The translations under genes and the position numbers were made by a program. Below the pieces are notes generated by a model that worked only from the letters and a program-made list of their open reading frames with translations, was not told where the DNA came from and searched no databases. 8,874 bases of DNA from an uncultured bacterium (GTDB lineage: Bacteria > Actinomycetota > Coriobacteriia > Coriobacteriales > Eggerthellaceae): positions 1 to 8,874 of the forward strand of contig CAJMLT010000049.1 of assembly GCA_905214325.1 (NCBI GenBank). The letters are read 5' to 3'. Below are positions 1 to 5,770 of this stretch, piece after piece; within the stretch, counting starts at the first letter, position 1, and each line of letters starts with the position of its first letter.

Positions 1-823
1 GAGCCGTGATCGTTTCGATGCGCTGATCGCCGATTTGTCTTCACTACGTGTGGAGAAAGGACGATTGGAGATTCAGGTCGAAGCGGCGATCAAGGTGATC
101 ACTGAGGACTGTGCTACATCTCTCGAACGGGCATTGGAATGCCCCGAACTCGAAGAGCGGAACGAGGTCATCGAGAGAATGGAGCGCTTGCAACGGCGCA
201 TCAAGAACATGGGAACCATCAATCCCGATGCTGCACGCGAGTTCGAGGAAGTGAATGAGCGTTATGTATATCTCAGCGCTCAACTCAAGGACATGAAGCT
301 CGCCCGTCAAAGCCTCTCGCGCATAGTGAAGGTCATCGACGAGCGTATGAAAGACGATTTCATAGACACCTTCAACCGGGTAAACGATAACTTCTCAGAG
401 ATTTTCTCGACGTTGTTTCCCGGAGGGCAGGCCCACCTCTCCCTGGTCGATCCCGATGATCTGGAAAACACGGGAGTCGACGTGAGTGCTCAACCGGTCG
501 GTAAGCGCATCAAGAAGATGTCGCTGCTTTCGGGCGGCGAGAAGTCGATGACGGCCATGGCGTTGCTGTTCGCCGTCTATCGCATCCGGCAGACACCGTT
601 CTACATCCTCGATGAGGTAGAGGCGGCGCTTGACGATTCGAATCTCCGTCGTCTCATGGCCTACTTGGAGACGATTCGTCATAAGACGCAGTTCATCATG
701 ATCACCCATCAACGGCGCACCATGGAATCGGCCGATATTCTCTACGGCGTGTCCATGCAGGCCGATGGTGTCACCAAGGTTTTAAGTCAGAAGTTGGAAC
801 AGGCGATTTCTCAGGGGGAATAA
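1..823 (+). CDS. smc: Chromosome partition protein SMC, C-terminal part (5' end outside window)
   Basis: This is the end of an SMC ATPase, which dimerises and with ScpA/ScpB compacts and segregates the chromosome. The reading frame (codons starting at position 2) is open to the window edge, so the TTG at 35 is not a real start; about 273 C-terminal residues are visible. First comes the end of the returning coiled coil (charged, heptad-like, with a RRIKNMGTINPDA stretch). The C-terminal head follows: the ABC signature LSGGEKS at 527-547, Walker B with catalytic Glu and D-loop (YILDEVEAALDD, about 602-637), and the H-switch ITHQ at 701-712. The Walker A half, first coil and hinge lie upstream. 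All visible motifs are intact. The TAA at 821-823 directly abuts the ftsY ATG, so the two genes are surely co-transcribed. Family assignment is secure. Confidence 0.97.
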   Translation, partial: SRDRFDALIADLSSLRVEKGRLEIQVEAAIKVITEDCATSLERALECPELEERNEVIERMERLQRRIKNMGTINPDAAREFEEVNERYVYLSAQLKDMKLARQSLSRIVKVIDERMKDDFIDTFNRVNDNFSEIFSTLFPGGQAHLSLVDPDDLENTGVDVSAQPVGKRIKKMSLLSGGEKSMTAMALLFAVYRIRQTPFYILDEVEAALDDSNLRRLMAYLETIRHKTQFIMITHQRRTMESADILYGVSMQADGVTKVLSQKLEQAISQGE

Positions 824-1741
824 ATGGGCTTTTTCGATCGCATCAGTGAAGGTCTCAACCGTTCGCGCGACAAATTCAAGGAGCAGATGAATGTCCTGCT
901 CGATCGCGGCCCCGATGTTGACGAGGAGTTTTGGGAAACGCTCGAAGAGACCTTGATTCTCAGTGATATCGGCGCACTTGCCGCAGATAGTATCGTCGAG
1001 GATCTGCGTGATCAGGCGACGCGCAAGGCCCTCCCCGATGCTTATGCCGTTCTTGATCTTCTTGCCGATACCATCGCAGAGACGTTCACCGAAGCAACCG
1101 AGGATATCTTTGACGAAAGCCCCCAACTCGTTCTTTTCGTCGGAATCAACGGGTCGGGGAAAACGACGACGGCGGGAAAGCTGGCTGCGGCTTATCGCCG
1201 TCAGGGGAGGAAGGTTCTTCTCGGAGGCGCGGATACGTTTCGTGCAGCGGCCATCGAACAGCTCGAAGTATGGGCCGATCGCGCCCAAGTCGACATCGTC
1301 ACCAAACAGCGGGGCAGCGACCCGGCCAGTGTTTGTTTCGAAACCATCGAACGAGCCGAGCAAAATGAAGCCGATCTGGTACTCATCGACACCGCAGGGC
1401 GTCTCCACACTTCCGATGACCTTATGCGTGAGTTGCAGAAGGTGGTCAACGTGGTGCGTAAGCGCTCCCAGATGCCGGTGAAGACCGTCCTCGTCATCGA
1501 TGCCACCACGGGCCAGAATGGTTTGCAGCAAGCGCGGGAATTCGACAAAGCGCTCGACCTCGATGGTATCATCGTGACCAAACTCGATGGAACGGCCAAA
1601 GGTGGAATCGCCTTGGCTATTTCCCACGAATTGGGATTGCCCCTTTTCAAAATCGGTGTCGGCGAAGGAGTCGATGACCTACAGGATTTCGATCCGCATT
1701 CATTCGCTTCAGCTTTGATTGGAGATCTGAACCATGCTTGA
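824..1741 (+). CDS. ftsY: Signal recognition particle receptor FtsY
   Basis: FtsY is the membrane-associated GTPase that receives ribosome-SRP complexes; it forms a heterodimer with Ffh in which both GTPases are activated. The 305-residue protein is an NG domain only. A short basic, amphipathic N-terminus (MGFFDRI) leads into the N-domain helical bundle (about 1-95). The G domain has the P-loop GINGSGKT at 107-114, the DTFRAAA insertion-box motif at 137-143, DTAGRLH at 189-195, TKLDGTAKGG at 252-261 and the closing GVGEGVDDLQDFDP at 278-291. The long acidic A domain of E. coli FtsY is absent, as is common in Gram-positive bacteria. The ATG follows the smc stop with no gap, and its Shine-Dalgarno (AGGGGGA, about 813-819) lies inside the smc end. 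Its last 8 nt overlap ffh. Confidence 0.98.
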   Translation: MGFFDRISEGLNRSRDKFKEQMNVLLDRGPDVDEEFWETLEETLILSDIGALAADSIVEDLRDQATRKALPDAYAVLDLLADTIAETFTEATEDIFDESPQLVLFVGINGSGKTTTAGKLAAAYRRQGRKVLLGGADTFRAAAIEQLEVWADRAQVDIVTKQRGSDPASVCFETIERAEQNEADLVLIDTAGRLHTSDDLMRELQKVVNVVRKRSQMPVKTVLVIDATTGQNGLQQAREFDKALDLDGIIVTKLDGTAKGGIALAISHELGLPLFKIGVGEGVDDLQDFDPHSFASALIGDLNHA

Positions 1742-3158
1742 TAATCTTTCCGAACGACTTCAATCGATCTTTTCCGGGCTCAAGGGGAAGGGACGTCTGA
1801 GCGAGGAAGACATCTCCTCGGCTATGCGTGAGATCCGTTTGGCTCTTCTGGAGGCGGATGTCAATTTCAAGGTTGTGAAGTCCTTCGTCGCGAAAACCAA
1901 GGAACGTTGTCTAGGTGCCGAAGTGCTCGATTCGCTTACTCCCGGACAAAATGTCGTCAAAATCGTTCTCGATGAGTTGACTGAACTGCTCGGACGAAGC
2001 GAATCCAAACTCGTGCTCTCCTCGCGCATTCCCAACGTCATCATGCTCGTGGGTCTGCAGGGTTCGGGTAAAACCACTGCTGCCGCAAAACTCGCCTATC
2101 TTCTCAAGCAGCAGAATCATCAGCCTCTGTTGGTGGCTTGCGACGTCTATCGCCCCGCCGCTGCCGATCAGTTACAGACGCTCGGTGGAGAGATAGGGGT
2201 GCGCGTCTATCGCGGCGATGGAATCGATCCCGTACGTATCGCCGAAGAGGGTGTTCGTGATGCCATCGATTCTCTTCGCGATGTGGTCATCATCGACACC
2301 GCCGGTCGTCTTCATGTCGACGAGGAGATGATGGATGAGGCCGAGCGGATCAAGGAAGCGGTCAAGCCCGATCAGATCCTCATGGTCGTCGATGCGATGA
2401 CCGGTCAGGATGTCGTGAACGTTGCCGAAGCCTTCGCCAAGCGCGTCGATTTCGACGGTGTGATCATGTCTAAAATGGATGGCGATGCCCGCGGCGGTGG
2501 CGCTCTTTCCATCAGGGAGGTGACGGGTAAACCCATCAAGTTCATCTCCATGGGTGAGAAGCCCGATTCCCTCGAGGAATTCTATCCCGATCGTATGGCG
2601 AAGCGTATTCTCGGCATGGGAGATGTCATCAGTCTCATCGAGACGGCATCGCGTATACAGGCCGAGGAAATCGAGGAAGCCGAAGCCGAGCGCATGATGC
2701 GCGCCAACCTCAATCTAAACGACTTCATCACCATGAACAAACAGATTCATAAAATCGGTGGTATCCAGAAGTTGGTGAGCTCGTTGCCGGGAGGAGACAA
2801 GGCCCTCAAGGAGGGTTCGGTGAACGAACGCGCTCTCGATGAAATGGAGATCATCATCCACTCCATGACAATCGAGGAGCGTCAGCGCCCCGAACTTCTC
2901 AACGGGTCACGCAAGGCGCGTATCGCCCGTGGTGCCGGTGTTACGGTGTTCCAGGTCAATCAGCTTCTCAAGAAGTTCAACGAAACCAAGAAGATGATGA
3001 AGCAGATGATGGCCGCACAGGACGCGACTCCGGTGGGGAAGAAGGGTCGGAAGGGAAAGAAAAAACGATCTAAGCGCCGTGCTCTTCCCGGAATGGGAGG
3101 GATTTCCGCCTCCGACATGAAGAAGATGCAGGATGCGCTGAAGGATCTGGGAGAATGA
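1734..3158 (+). CDS. ffh: Signal recognition particle protein Ffh (SRP54 homologue)
   Basis: Ffh is the protein subunit of the signal recognition particle; it binds SRP RNA and hydrophobic signal sequences and hydrolyses GTP with FtsY. The 474-residue protein has an N domain (about 1-95) and a G domain with P-loop GLQGSGKT at 107-114, DVYRPAA at 137-143, DTAGRLH at 188-194 and SKMDGDARGG at 246-255. The M domain starts near GMGDVISLIE (294-303). It contains the RNA-binding helix-turn-helix SRKARIARGAG (392-402) and Met-rich helices (MMKQMM, 421-426). A polybasic stretch (434-449) and an LPGMGG motif (451-456) precede a final helix-like tail ending in GE. The start overlaps ftsY by 8 nt, with GGAG at 1721-1724 as ribosome site. 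The SRP RNA gene is not in this window. Confidence 0.98.
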   Translation: MLDNLSERLQSIFSGLKGKGRLSEEDISSAMREIRLALLEADVNFKVVKSFVAKTKERCLGAEVLDSLTPGQNVVKIVLDELTELLGRSESKLVLSSRIPNVIMLVGLQGSGKTTAAAKLAYLLKQQNHQPLLVACDVYRPAAADQLQTLGGEIGVRVYRGDGIDPVRIAEEGVRDAIDSLRDVVIIDTAGRLHVDEEMMDEAERIKEAVKPDQILMVVDAMTGQDVVNVAEAFAKRVDFDGVIMSKMDGDARGGGALSIREVTGKPIKFISMGEKPDSLEEFYPDRMAKRILGMGDVISLIETASRIQAEEIEEAEAERMMRANLNLNDFITMNKQIHKIGGIQKLVSSLPGGDKALKEGSVNERALDEMEIIIHSMTIEERQRPELLNGSRKARIARGAGVTVFQVNQLLKKFNETKKMMKQMMAAQDATPVGKKGRKGKKKRSKRRALPGMGGISASDMKKMQDALKDLGE

Positions 3159-3245
3159 TGCTCGGGGCATCCGTCTCTTAGGTGAGGGTTTCCCCCGAAG
3201 GTCGTACGGGCTTGTAGATGATTTCGGTTTTGCCCGAATGGGTAC

Positions 3246-3274
3246 TTGCCAGATGATGACTTTCGGCCTATCAT
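3246..3274 (+). promoter_or_regulatory. Predicted sigma70-type promoter of the rpsP-khpA-rimM-trmD operon
   Basis: A -35 box TTGCCA (3246-3251) and a -10 box TATCAT (3269-3274) are separated by exactly 17 bp, each matching consensus at 5 of 6 positions. Transcription would start near 3281, giving a leader of about 66 nt before rpsP. It lies in the only long intergenic gap of the window, just where a new transcription unit is expected. The boxes are seen in the sequence; activity is inferred. Confidence 0.72.
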
Positions 3275-3290
3275 CAGTAATCGCTGTTTT

Positions 3291-3315
3291 TTACAGAGGA
3301 AGATATCTTCTGTGA
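3291..3315 (+). promoter_or_regulatory. Stem-loop in the predicted rpsP 5' leader
   Basis: Positions 3293-3300 pair with 3306-3313 (ACAGAGGA with TCTTCTGT, one G-U pair) around a 5-nt loop, and two further outer pairs are possible at 3291-3292 with 3314-3315. The core includes a perfect 12-nt palindrome GAAGATATCTTC at 3299-3310. It would form about 10 nt into the predicted rpsP transcript and ends 15 nt before the ribosome binding site. The six T residues lie before the stem, not after it, so it is not a forward terminator. Its role, if any, is unknown: transcript stability or autoregulation are possibilities. Confidence 0.4.
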
Positions 3316-3330
3316 TCGTATACGGAAATA

Positions 3331-3337
3331 AAAGGAG
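3331..3337 (+). promoter_or_regulatory. Ribosome binding site of rpsP
   Basis: AAAGGAG sits 9 nt before the ATG at 3347. It is the strongest Shine-Dalgarno in this part of the window, as expected for a highly expressed ribosomal protein gene at the head of an operon. Confidence 0.8.
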
Positions 3338-3346
3338 TTCAACTTC

Positions 3347-3592
3347 ATGGCAGTCAAGATTCGTCTCGCCCGTCACGGCGCAAAAAAGGCACCTTACTAT
3401 CGCATCGTTGTCGCCGACTCCCGCGCTCGCCGCGATGGTCGCTACATCGAGCAGGTCGGTTCCTACAATCCCTGTGTCACCCCTGCTGCGGTAAAAATGG
3501 ACATCGAGAAGGTCGATCAGTGGATCGCCAATGGCGCCAAGCCGACCGACACCGTCGCACGTCTTATCGAGGCTGAGCGTAAGAACGGTTAA
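3347..3592 (+). CDS. rpsP: 30S ribosomal protein bS16
   Basis: bS16 binds 16S rRNA in the 5' and central domains and is needed for early 30S assembly. The 81-residue sequence is the normal family length and opens with the typical MAVKIRLARHGAKKAPYYRI. It continues with VADSRARRDGRYIEQVGSYNP (two adjoining pieces, residues 22-42) and ends in the usual VDQWIANGAKPTDTV region (56-70). It is basic, with no insertion or truncation. It is the first gene after the predicted promoter at 3246-3274 and heads a unit with khpA (2 nt downstream), rimM and trmD, the classic order in Gram-positive bacteria. Confidence 0.98.
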   Translation: MAVKIRLARHGAKKAPYYRIVVADSRARRDGRYIEQVGSYNPCVTPAAVKMDIEKVDQWIANGAKPTDTVARLIEAERKNG

Positions 3593-3594
3593 AG

Positions 3595-3849
3595 ATGACT
3601 GATTCCTTCGAAGATATCACGGGTCTTGTCCGGAGTCTTGTCACTCCGCTTGTAGACGCGCCCGAGCAGATCGATATCACCTCTTCGGAACTTGAAGACG
3701 GTGCTCTGCTCGTCGAGATCAAGGTGAATGAGGCCGATGCCGGCAAGGTTATCGGGCGGCAGGGTCGTGTGATAAAGGCTATCCGGACCCTTTGCCGTGC
3801 AGCCGGTTCCCGTAACGGGTTTCACGTCGAGGTCGAACTCATTGACTGA
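3595..3849 (+). CDS. khpA: KhpA, small KH-domain RNA-binding protein
   Basis: This 84-residue protein is a single KH domain of the YlqC/KhpA type. The nucleic-acid-binding GxxG loop is GRQG at residues 54-57, inside KVIGRQGRVIKAIRTL. In Gram-positive bacteria KhpA pairs with KhpB (Jag/EloR), binds many RNAs and affects cell elongation and division; that role is family knowledge, and khpB is not in this window. The ATG lies only 2 nt after the rpsP stop, and no good Shine-Dalgarno precedes it (only the AAAG of the junction), so translation probably depends on ribosomes finishing rpsP. The stop TGA shares its A with the rimM start. Confidence 0.95.
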   Translation: MTDSFEDITGLVRSLVTPLVDAPEQIDITSSELEDGALLVEIKVNEADAGKVIGRQGRVIKAIRTLCRAAGSRNGFHVEVELID

Positions 3850-4364
3850 TGGGTACCTGGATTAACGTAGCTCGATTGACTAAAGCGAAAACGCTTGAAG
3901 GAGGACTCCTCGCGCAGAGTGCGAAGGGTCTTCCTTTTTTGCTTGAAGAGGGGATGGAGGTCGTGTTCGTACCGCCGGTTCTCCATCTTGCGCGTCATGC
4001 GCGTGTCTCTTCCGTGCGCGGGGAGGATTCCGCTTCGCGTCTCGTTTTTTTCGACACCATCCCCTCTATTGATCAGGCCGAACAACTGGTGGGTCATTAT
4101 TGTCTTGTCAGACGGGACGCCCTCGACGAGGAGAAACTCGTTCCATCTACGCCCGACTACAAGGGTTACCGGGTATTGGATGGTTGTGCGGGCGATATCG
4201 GTTCGGTTATCCGTATCGATGAGAACCCCGCGTATCCGTTTTTAGTCGTTGACGTGCAGGGCAGGGAGGTTCTTGTTCCCGTCGTCGATGAGATCGTTCG
4301 AGCCATCGACGATTATGGACGCACCATCACCGTGTCCCTACCCGATGGTCTTTTGGATCTCTAG
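3849..4364 (+). CDS. rimM: Ribosome maturation factor RimM (divergent N-terminus)
   Basis: RimM binds uS19 in the 30S head and helps late maturation of the small subunit. The 171-residue length is normal. The N-terminal beta-barrel half (1-90) is recognisable by the closing block DTIPSIDQAEQLVGHYCLV (69-87), which matches the family pattern of an AE-L-G motif. The C-terminal PRC-barrel half (about 105-171) has GYRVLDGCAGDIGSV, VLVPVVDEIV (141-150) and ends VSLPDGLLDL as RimM proteins do. The usual N-terminal hG-hxG motif is poorly kept: VARLTKAKTLEGG stands in its place. The start overlaps the khpA stop by 1 nt (TGATG), with no strong ribosome site, so translational coupling is likely. Position between khpA and trmD supports the call. 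Confidence 0.9.
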   Translation: MGTWINVARLTKAKTLEGGLLAQSAKGLPFLLEEGMEVVFVPPVLHLARHARVSSVRGEDSASRLVFFDTIPSIDQAEQLVGHYCLVRRDALDEEKLVPSTPDYKGYRVLDGCAGDIGSVIRIDENPAYPFLVVDVQGREVLVPVVDEIVRAIDDYGRTITVSLPDGLLDL

Positions 4365-4376
4365 AAAGGGCGCACG

Positions 4377-5105
4377 ATGAAAATCGAGACGCTTTCGGTA
4401 TTTCCCCAGTGTTACGACTCGGTCATGAACGAGTCGATCATGCGTATTGCGCAGGAGCGGGGCTACCTTGATTTCACAGCTCATGACCTACGGGATTGGA
4501 CTCATGACAGGCATCGCACGACCGATGATGAGCCTTATGGTGGAGGTCAGGGTCTCGTGATGAAGTGCGACCCTCTTTTCGAAGCGACCGATGAGTTGTT
4601 CTCCCGTACGGAGCGTAAACCGTATACGATATTCCTCTCTCCGACGGGCGAAACCTTCGATGAGGCGATTACGCTCGAACTTGCCCGAAAAGATCACCTC
4701 TTCTTCATCTGTGGTCATTACGAGGGTATAGATGAGAGAGCCTACACTCTTGCCGATAGAGTCATTTCCTTGGGAGACTACGTGCTTACCAGTGGGGAAC
4801 TCGCTTCCATGGTGGTTATCGATGCCGTCGTGCGTCGCCTCGATGGGGTGTTGGGCGACGAGGGGAGTGCCGTCGACGAGAGCTTCTACGATGGGCTTCT
4901 GGAATACCCTCAGTACACGCGTCCCGCCTGTTTTCGGGGGATGGAGGTACCGGAGGTGTTGCTTTCGGGTCATCATGCCAACATCGCCCGTTGGCGACGT
5001 GAGCAAAGTCTTTTAAGGACGCGGCGTTGGCGACCCGATCTTCTTGAAAAGGCGAATCTTTGTGCCGAGGACAGAGAATTCTTAGAATCTCATCCTCATT
5101 CCTGA
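4377..5105 (+). CDS. trmD: tRNA (guanine-37-N1)-methyltransferase TrmD
   Basis: TrmD transfers a methyl group from S-adenosylmethionine to N1 of G37 next to the anticodon, preventing +1 frameshifting; it is a SPOUT-fold (trefoil-knot) dimer. The 242 residues carry the family motifs: DDEPYGGGQGLVMK (50-63), LSPTGETF (88-95), CGHYEGIDER (112-121), SLGDYVLTSGELA (131-143) and GLLEYPQYTRP (173-183). VPEVLLSGHHANI (191-203) and RRWRPDLL (216-223) follow. Two positions differ from E. coli TrmD: Ser139 where the SAM loop has the first of two glycines, and Glu168 where the catalytic Asp precedes Ser-Phe. Arg153 aligns with the E. coli catalytic Arg154. A GAAAGGG ribosome site (4364-4370) lies 6 nt before the ATG. 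rplS, its usual next neighbour, is missing. Confidence 0.97.
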   Translation: MKIETLSVFPQCYDSVMNESIMRIAQERGYLDFTAHDLRDWTHDRHRTTDDEPYGGGQGLVMKCDPLFEATDELFSRTERKPYTIFLSPTGETFDEAITLELARKDHLFFICGHYEGIDERAYTLADRVISLGDYVLTSGELASMVVIDAVVRRLDGVLGDEGSAVDESFYDGLLEYPQYTRPACFRGMEVPEVLLSGHHANIARWRREQSLLRTRRWRPDLLEKANLCAEDREFLESHPHS

Positions 5106-5161
5106 TCGCCATCGTTAAAGTGTTTTATCATAAGGTCTTGTCGGTAAAAAGGGAGATAGAG

Positions 5162-5167
5162 AAAGGG
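5162..5167 (+). promoter_or_regulatory. Ribosome binding site fixing the GTG start of lepB
   Basis: AAAGGG lies 6 nt before the GTG at 5174. A stop codon (TGA, 5171-5173) sits in frame immediately before that GTG, so translation cannot begin earlier in this frame, and this site supports 5174 as the start. A second purine-rich stretch (AAAAAGGGAGA, about 5146-5156) lies further upstream and is too far away to serve this start. Confidence 0.65.
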
Positions 5168-5173
5168 TACTGA

Positions 5174-5746
5174 GTGGACGCTGGAGCACATGCAGATTCG
5201 CAGAAACCAGGAATTCTTCGGCGTTTTTTCGGTTGGATAATCCTTATTGCCATCATCATCGTCTGTTCTTGGGTGCTGAGACTCTACGTCATCGAACCTT
5301 TCCAGATCCCTTCGGCTTCCATGGAAGACACCATTATGACCGGGGATATGGTCTACACCGAGAAGGTGAGCTATAACTTCACCGATCCGCAGCCCGGTGA
5401 AATCGTCGTATTTTCGGACCCCCAGATTCCCTCGCGTGTGCTGATCAAGCGGGTCATTGCGACGGAAGGACAGACCATAAACCTTATCGAAGGTAAGGTG
5501 TATATCGACGGCAAAATCCTCAACGAACCCTATACCGAAGGAAAGTCGACCAAGCCGCTTCCTACGATAAGTTCGCTTTCCCTATCGTATCCCTATACCA
5601 TTCCGGAGGGTGAACTCTGGGTCATGGGGGACAATCGTACCAATTCCGCCGACTCGCGTTATTTCGGCCCCATCGACAGGGATAGCGTATTCGGCAAAGG
5701 ACTTATCGTATATTGGCCACTCGACCACTTTAGTCTACTTGTATAA
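5174..5746 (+). CDS. lepB: Type I signal peptidase (leader peptidase)
   Basis: This membrane-anchored serine protease cuts signal peptides from exported proteins on the outer face of the cytoplasmic membrane. The 190-residue length is typical of the Gram-positive (SipS-like) form. A short basic cytoplasmic tail (1-20) is followed by one membrane helix (about 20-39, WIILIAIIIVCSWVL). The catalytic Ser49 is in PSASM (46-50), the general-base Lys92 in LIKRVIATEGQ, and the conserved GDNRTNSADSRYFGPI box is at 152-167. The GTG at 5174 is the only workable start: a stop lies directly before it and the next in-frame ATG is codon 50, beyond the helix and catalytic Ser. A 68-nt spacer separates it from trmD. 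It contains a TATCAT (5126-5131) without a convincing -35 box, so an own promoter is possible but unproven. Confidence 0.96.
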   Translation: MDAGAHADSQKPGILRRFFGWIILIAIIIVCSWVLRLYVIEPFQIPSASMEDTIMTGDMVYTEKVSYNFTDPQPGEIVVFSDPQIPSRVLIKRVIATEGQTINLIEGKVYIDGKILNEPYTEGKSTKPLPTISSLSLSYPYTIPEGELWVMGDNRTNSADSRYFGPIDRDSVFGKGLIVYWPLDHFSLLV

Positions 5747-5770
5747 ACATCTGCGTGACAAAGGAGAAGC

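Larger units (their letters stand above)
3159..3346 (+). other. Intergenic region between ffh and rpsP
   Basis: This 188-nt stretch is the longest non-coding DNA in the window. Its first half (3159-3240) is GC-rich and can fold, for example TCGGGG at 3162-3167 with CCCCGA at 3193-3198 around a long loop, and CGGGC at 3207-3211 with GCCCG at 3232-3236. Neither stem is followed by a T-run, so I see no canonical intrinsic terminator for ffh. The second half holds the predicted promoter, the leader stem-loop and the rpsP ribosome site. No convincing small gene is present. Confidence 0.75.

Noticed and set aside
35..823. TTG at 35 as the true start of a short SMC-like protein
   Set aside because: The frame is open to the first bases of the window and the visible part is only the C-terminal half of an SMC head with its coil, so the gene begins upstream.
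782..1627. A 281-codon minus-strand frame opposite ftsY
   Set aside because: Same register effect as opposite glyS; the ftsY motifs fill the plus strand and the antisense protein resembles nothing.
3254..3292. TGATGA/TCATCA hairpin followed at a distance by six T, as a terminator for ffh
   Set aside because: The stem has only six weak pairs with an 11-nt loop, and the T-run starts 10 nt after it. The same bases make up the -10 region of the predicted promoter.
3246..3494. A small plus-strand frame spanning the rpsP leader and the start of rpsP
   Set aside because: It runs over the predicted promoter and leader and then rpsP out of frame; no ribosome site and no recognisable motif.
5121..5140. 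TATCAT at 5126-5131 as the -10 of a lepB promoter
   Set aside because: No acceptable -35 box at 16 to 18 bp and no extended -10 TG at the right place. Kept only as a possibility in the lepB entry.
5742..5747. TATAAA over the lepB stop codon as the -10 of a glyQ promoter
   Set aside because: No -35 box at a suitable distance (TTGGCC lies 23 bp away) and it leaves almost no leader before the glyQ ribosome site.
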